Source: Chinchilla lanigera
Lineage: Eukaryota; Chordata; Mammalia; Rodentia; Chinchillidae
Assembly (NCBI RefSeq): GCF_000276665.1
Contig: NW_004955470.1
Location: 5,761,088 to 5,825,087, forward strand
Length of the DNA: 64,000 nucleotides
Reading direction: 5' to 3'
A program made the position numbers and the translations under genes. Of this stretch, positions 63,385 through 64,000 are shown piece after piece. The notes under the pieces are model-generated. The model was not told where the DNA came from. It saw only the letters and a program-made list of their open reading frames with translations, and searched no databases. Each line of letters begins with the position of its first letter. The stretch's first letter is position 1.

Positions 63385-64000
63385 AAGTGATCCCTACCAA
63401 AAGAGTATTTTGGAGTCAGGGACCTCCAAGTGCTGCTGTGACACTTCCCCAGCAGTGCCAGAAGACTGAGTTTAGTCAGCGGGGATTCTAACACAGCTTT
63501 TGTTTGCACAACCTTGAAGCTGACTGGGCTCAGGCCCTGGAAGCTGGCTGTCAGAAGCCTGAGCAACATCTGTCGTTTCCTACAGGCTATCCTCCTGCTG
63601 CCCACCGGAAGCAGCCTGGGCTCACCAGGACATGAAGGCTAAGCAGGGCAGCTTTTTGTTGTTCAATCAGCAACTTTTTGCTGAAATGGAAAATGATCAA
63701 TTTTGTTGTTGTTCTTCTCTGGGCACAATGTGTAAAAGAAAACAATTTTACCAAATCCTAACAGTGATCAGAGAGCTCGCATTTCCGCTAGGGAGATCTG
63801 AAAGCCCTTGTGCTCCTCGTCCAATGCGGACTCCATTTTCGTTTGCTCTTCCTTTGGTTTTAGTTAGGAGAAAAGAAGGACCTGGCTTCGATGCAGGGAT
63901 TTAGGGAGGACTACAGTTTACCAGGAAGACCAAAAGGTGAATGGAACTCGGAATCATCCTCAGGAGAAGAAGGATGTGGTCAGCCCCCCAGGAGAGCACC

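Overview
This window is mammalian nuclear DNA from a rodent that is probably not a murid. Two things support this. First, it is full of tRNA-Ala-derived ID SINEs (in the style of GGGCTGGGGATATAGCTCAG), B1 monomers and dimeric B1+ID (B1-dID) SINEs. Second, it contains MaLR LTRs, L1, L2, MIR3 and Tigger copies typical of placental mammals. The ID variants look more like those of beaver or squirrel-type rodents than mouse, but I cannot name the species.

The one gene I can prove is on the minus strand in the right-hand third (43-64 kb). It is the 3' end of an AF4/FMR2-family gene, best matched to AFF3 (LAF4). Seven consecutive coding exons (59050 down to 43030) splice in phase into 253 residues. 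They form the whole C-terminal homology domain (CHD), by which these proteins dimerise and scaffold super-elongation-type complexes. A TAG stop at 43032-43030 is followed by about 4 kb of probable 3' UTR. The 5' exons lie beyond the right edge.

The left edge (118 to about 480, after an N gap) is CpG-rich, like the border of a promoter CpG island. If the gene is AFF3, mammalian gene order predicts the REV1 promoter here; that is inference from synteny only.

The 0.5-39 kb interval is intergenic and holds mostly old repeats. Its main structure is a heavily decayed class I endogenous retrovirus on the minus strand (about 17.8 down to 11.7 kb). RT, RNase H, integrase and env-TM fragments are readable but broken by stops and frameshifts. 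It is split by an L1 tail, which is itself split by a 378-bp retroposon with internally duplicated halves. Two unusually similar MLT1-type segments lie within the same provirus. Other notable items are a CpG-rich, probably young LTR at 24.1-24.7 kb, a 34-bp exact match shared by two neighbouring LTR-type elements at 19.3 and 20.2 kb, and a homeodomain-site-rich block at 37.6-37.9 kb.

Within the 3' UTR, a hAT-type mini-transposon with terminal inverted repeats and an 8-bp target duplication sits inside an older Tigger element. There is also a long (UG)n run just downstream of the stop codon. I found no bacterial-type systems, CRISPR arrays, rRNA or functional tRNA genes. Nothing here is clearly a new biological system; the best candidates for undescribed elements are the dimeric retroposon and the nested hAT element.
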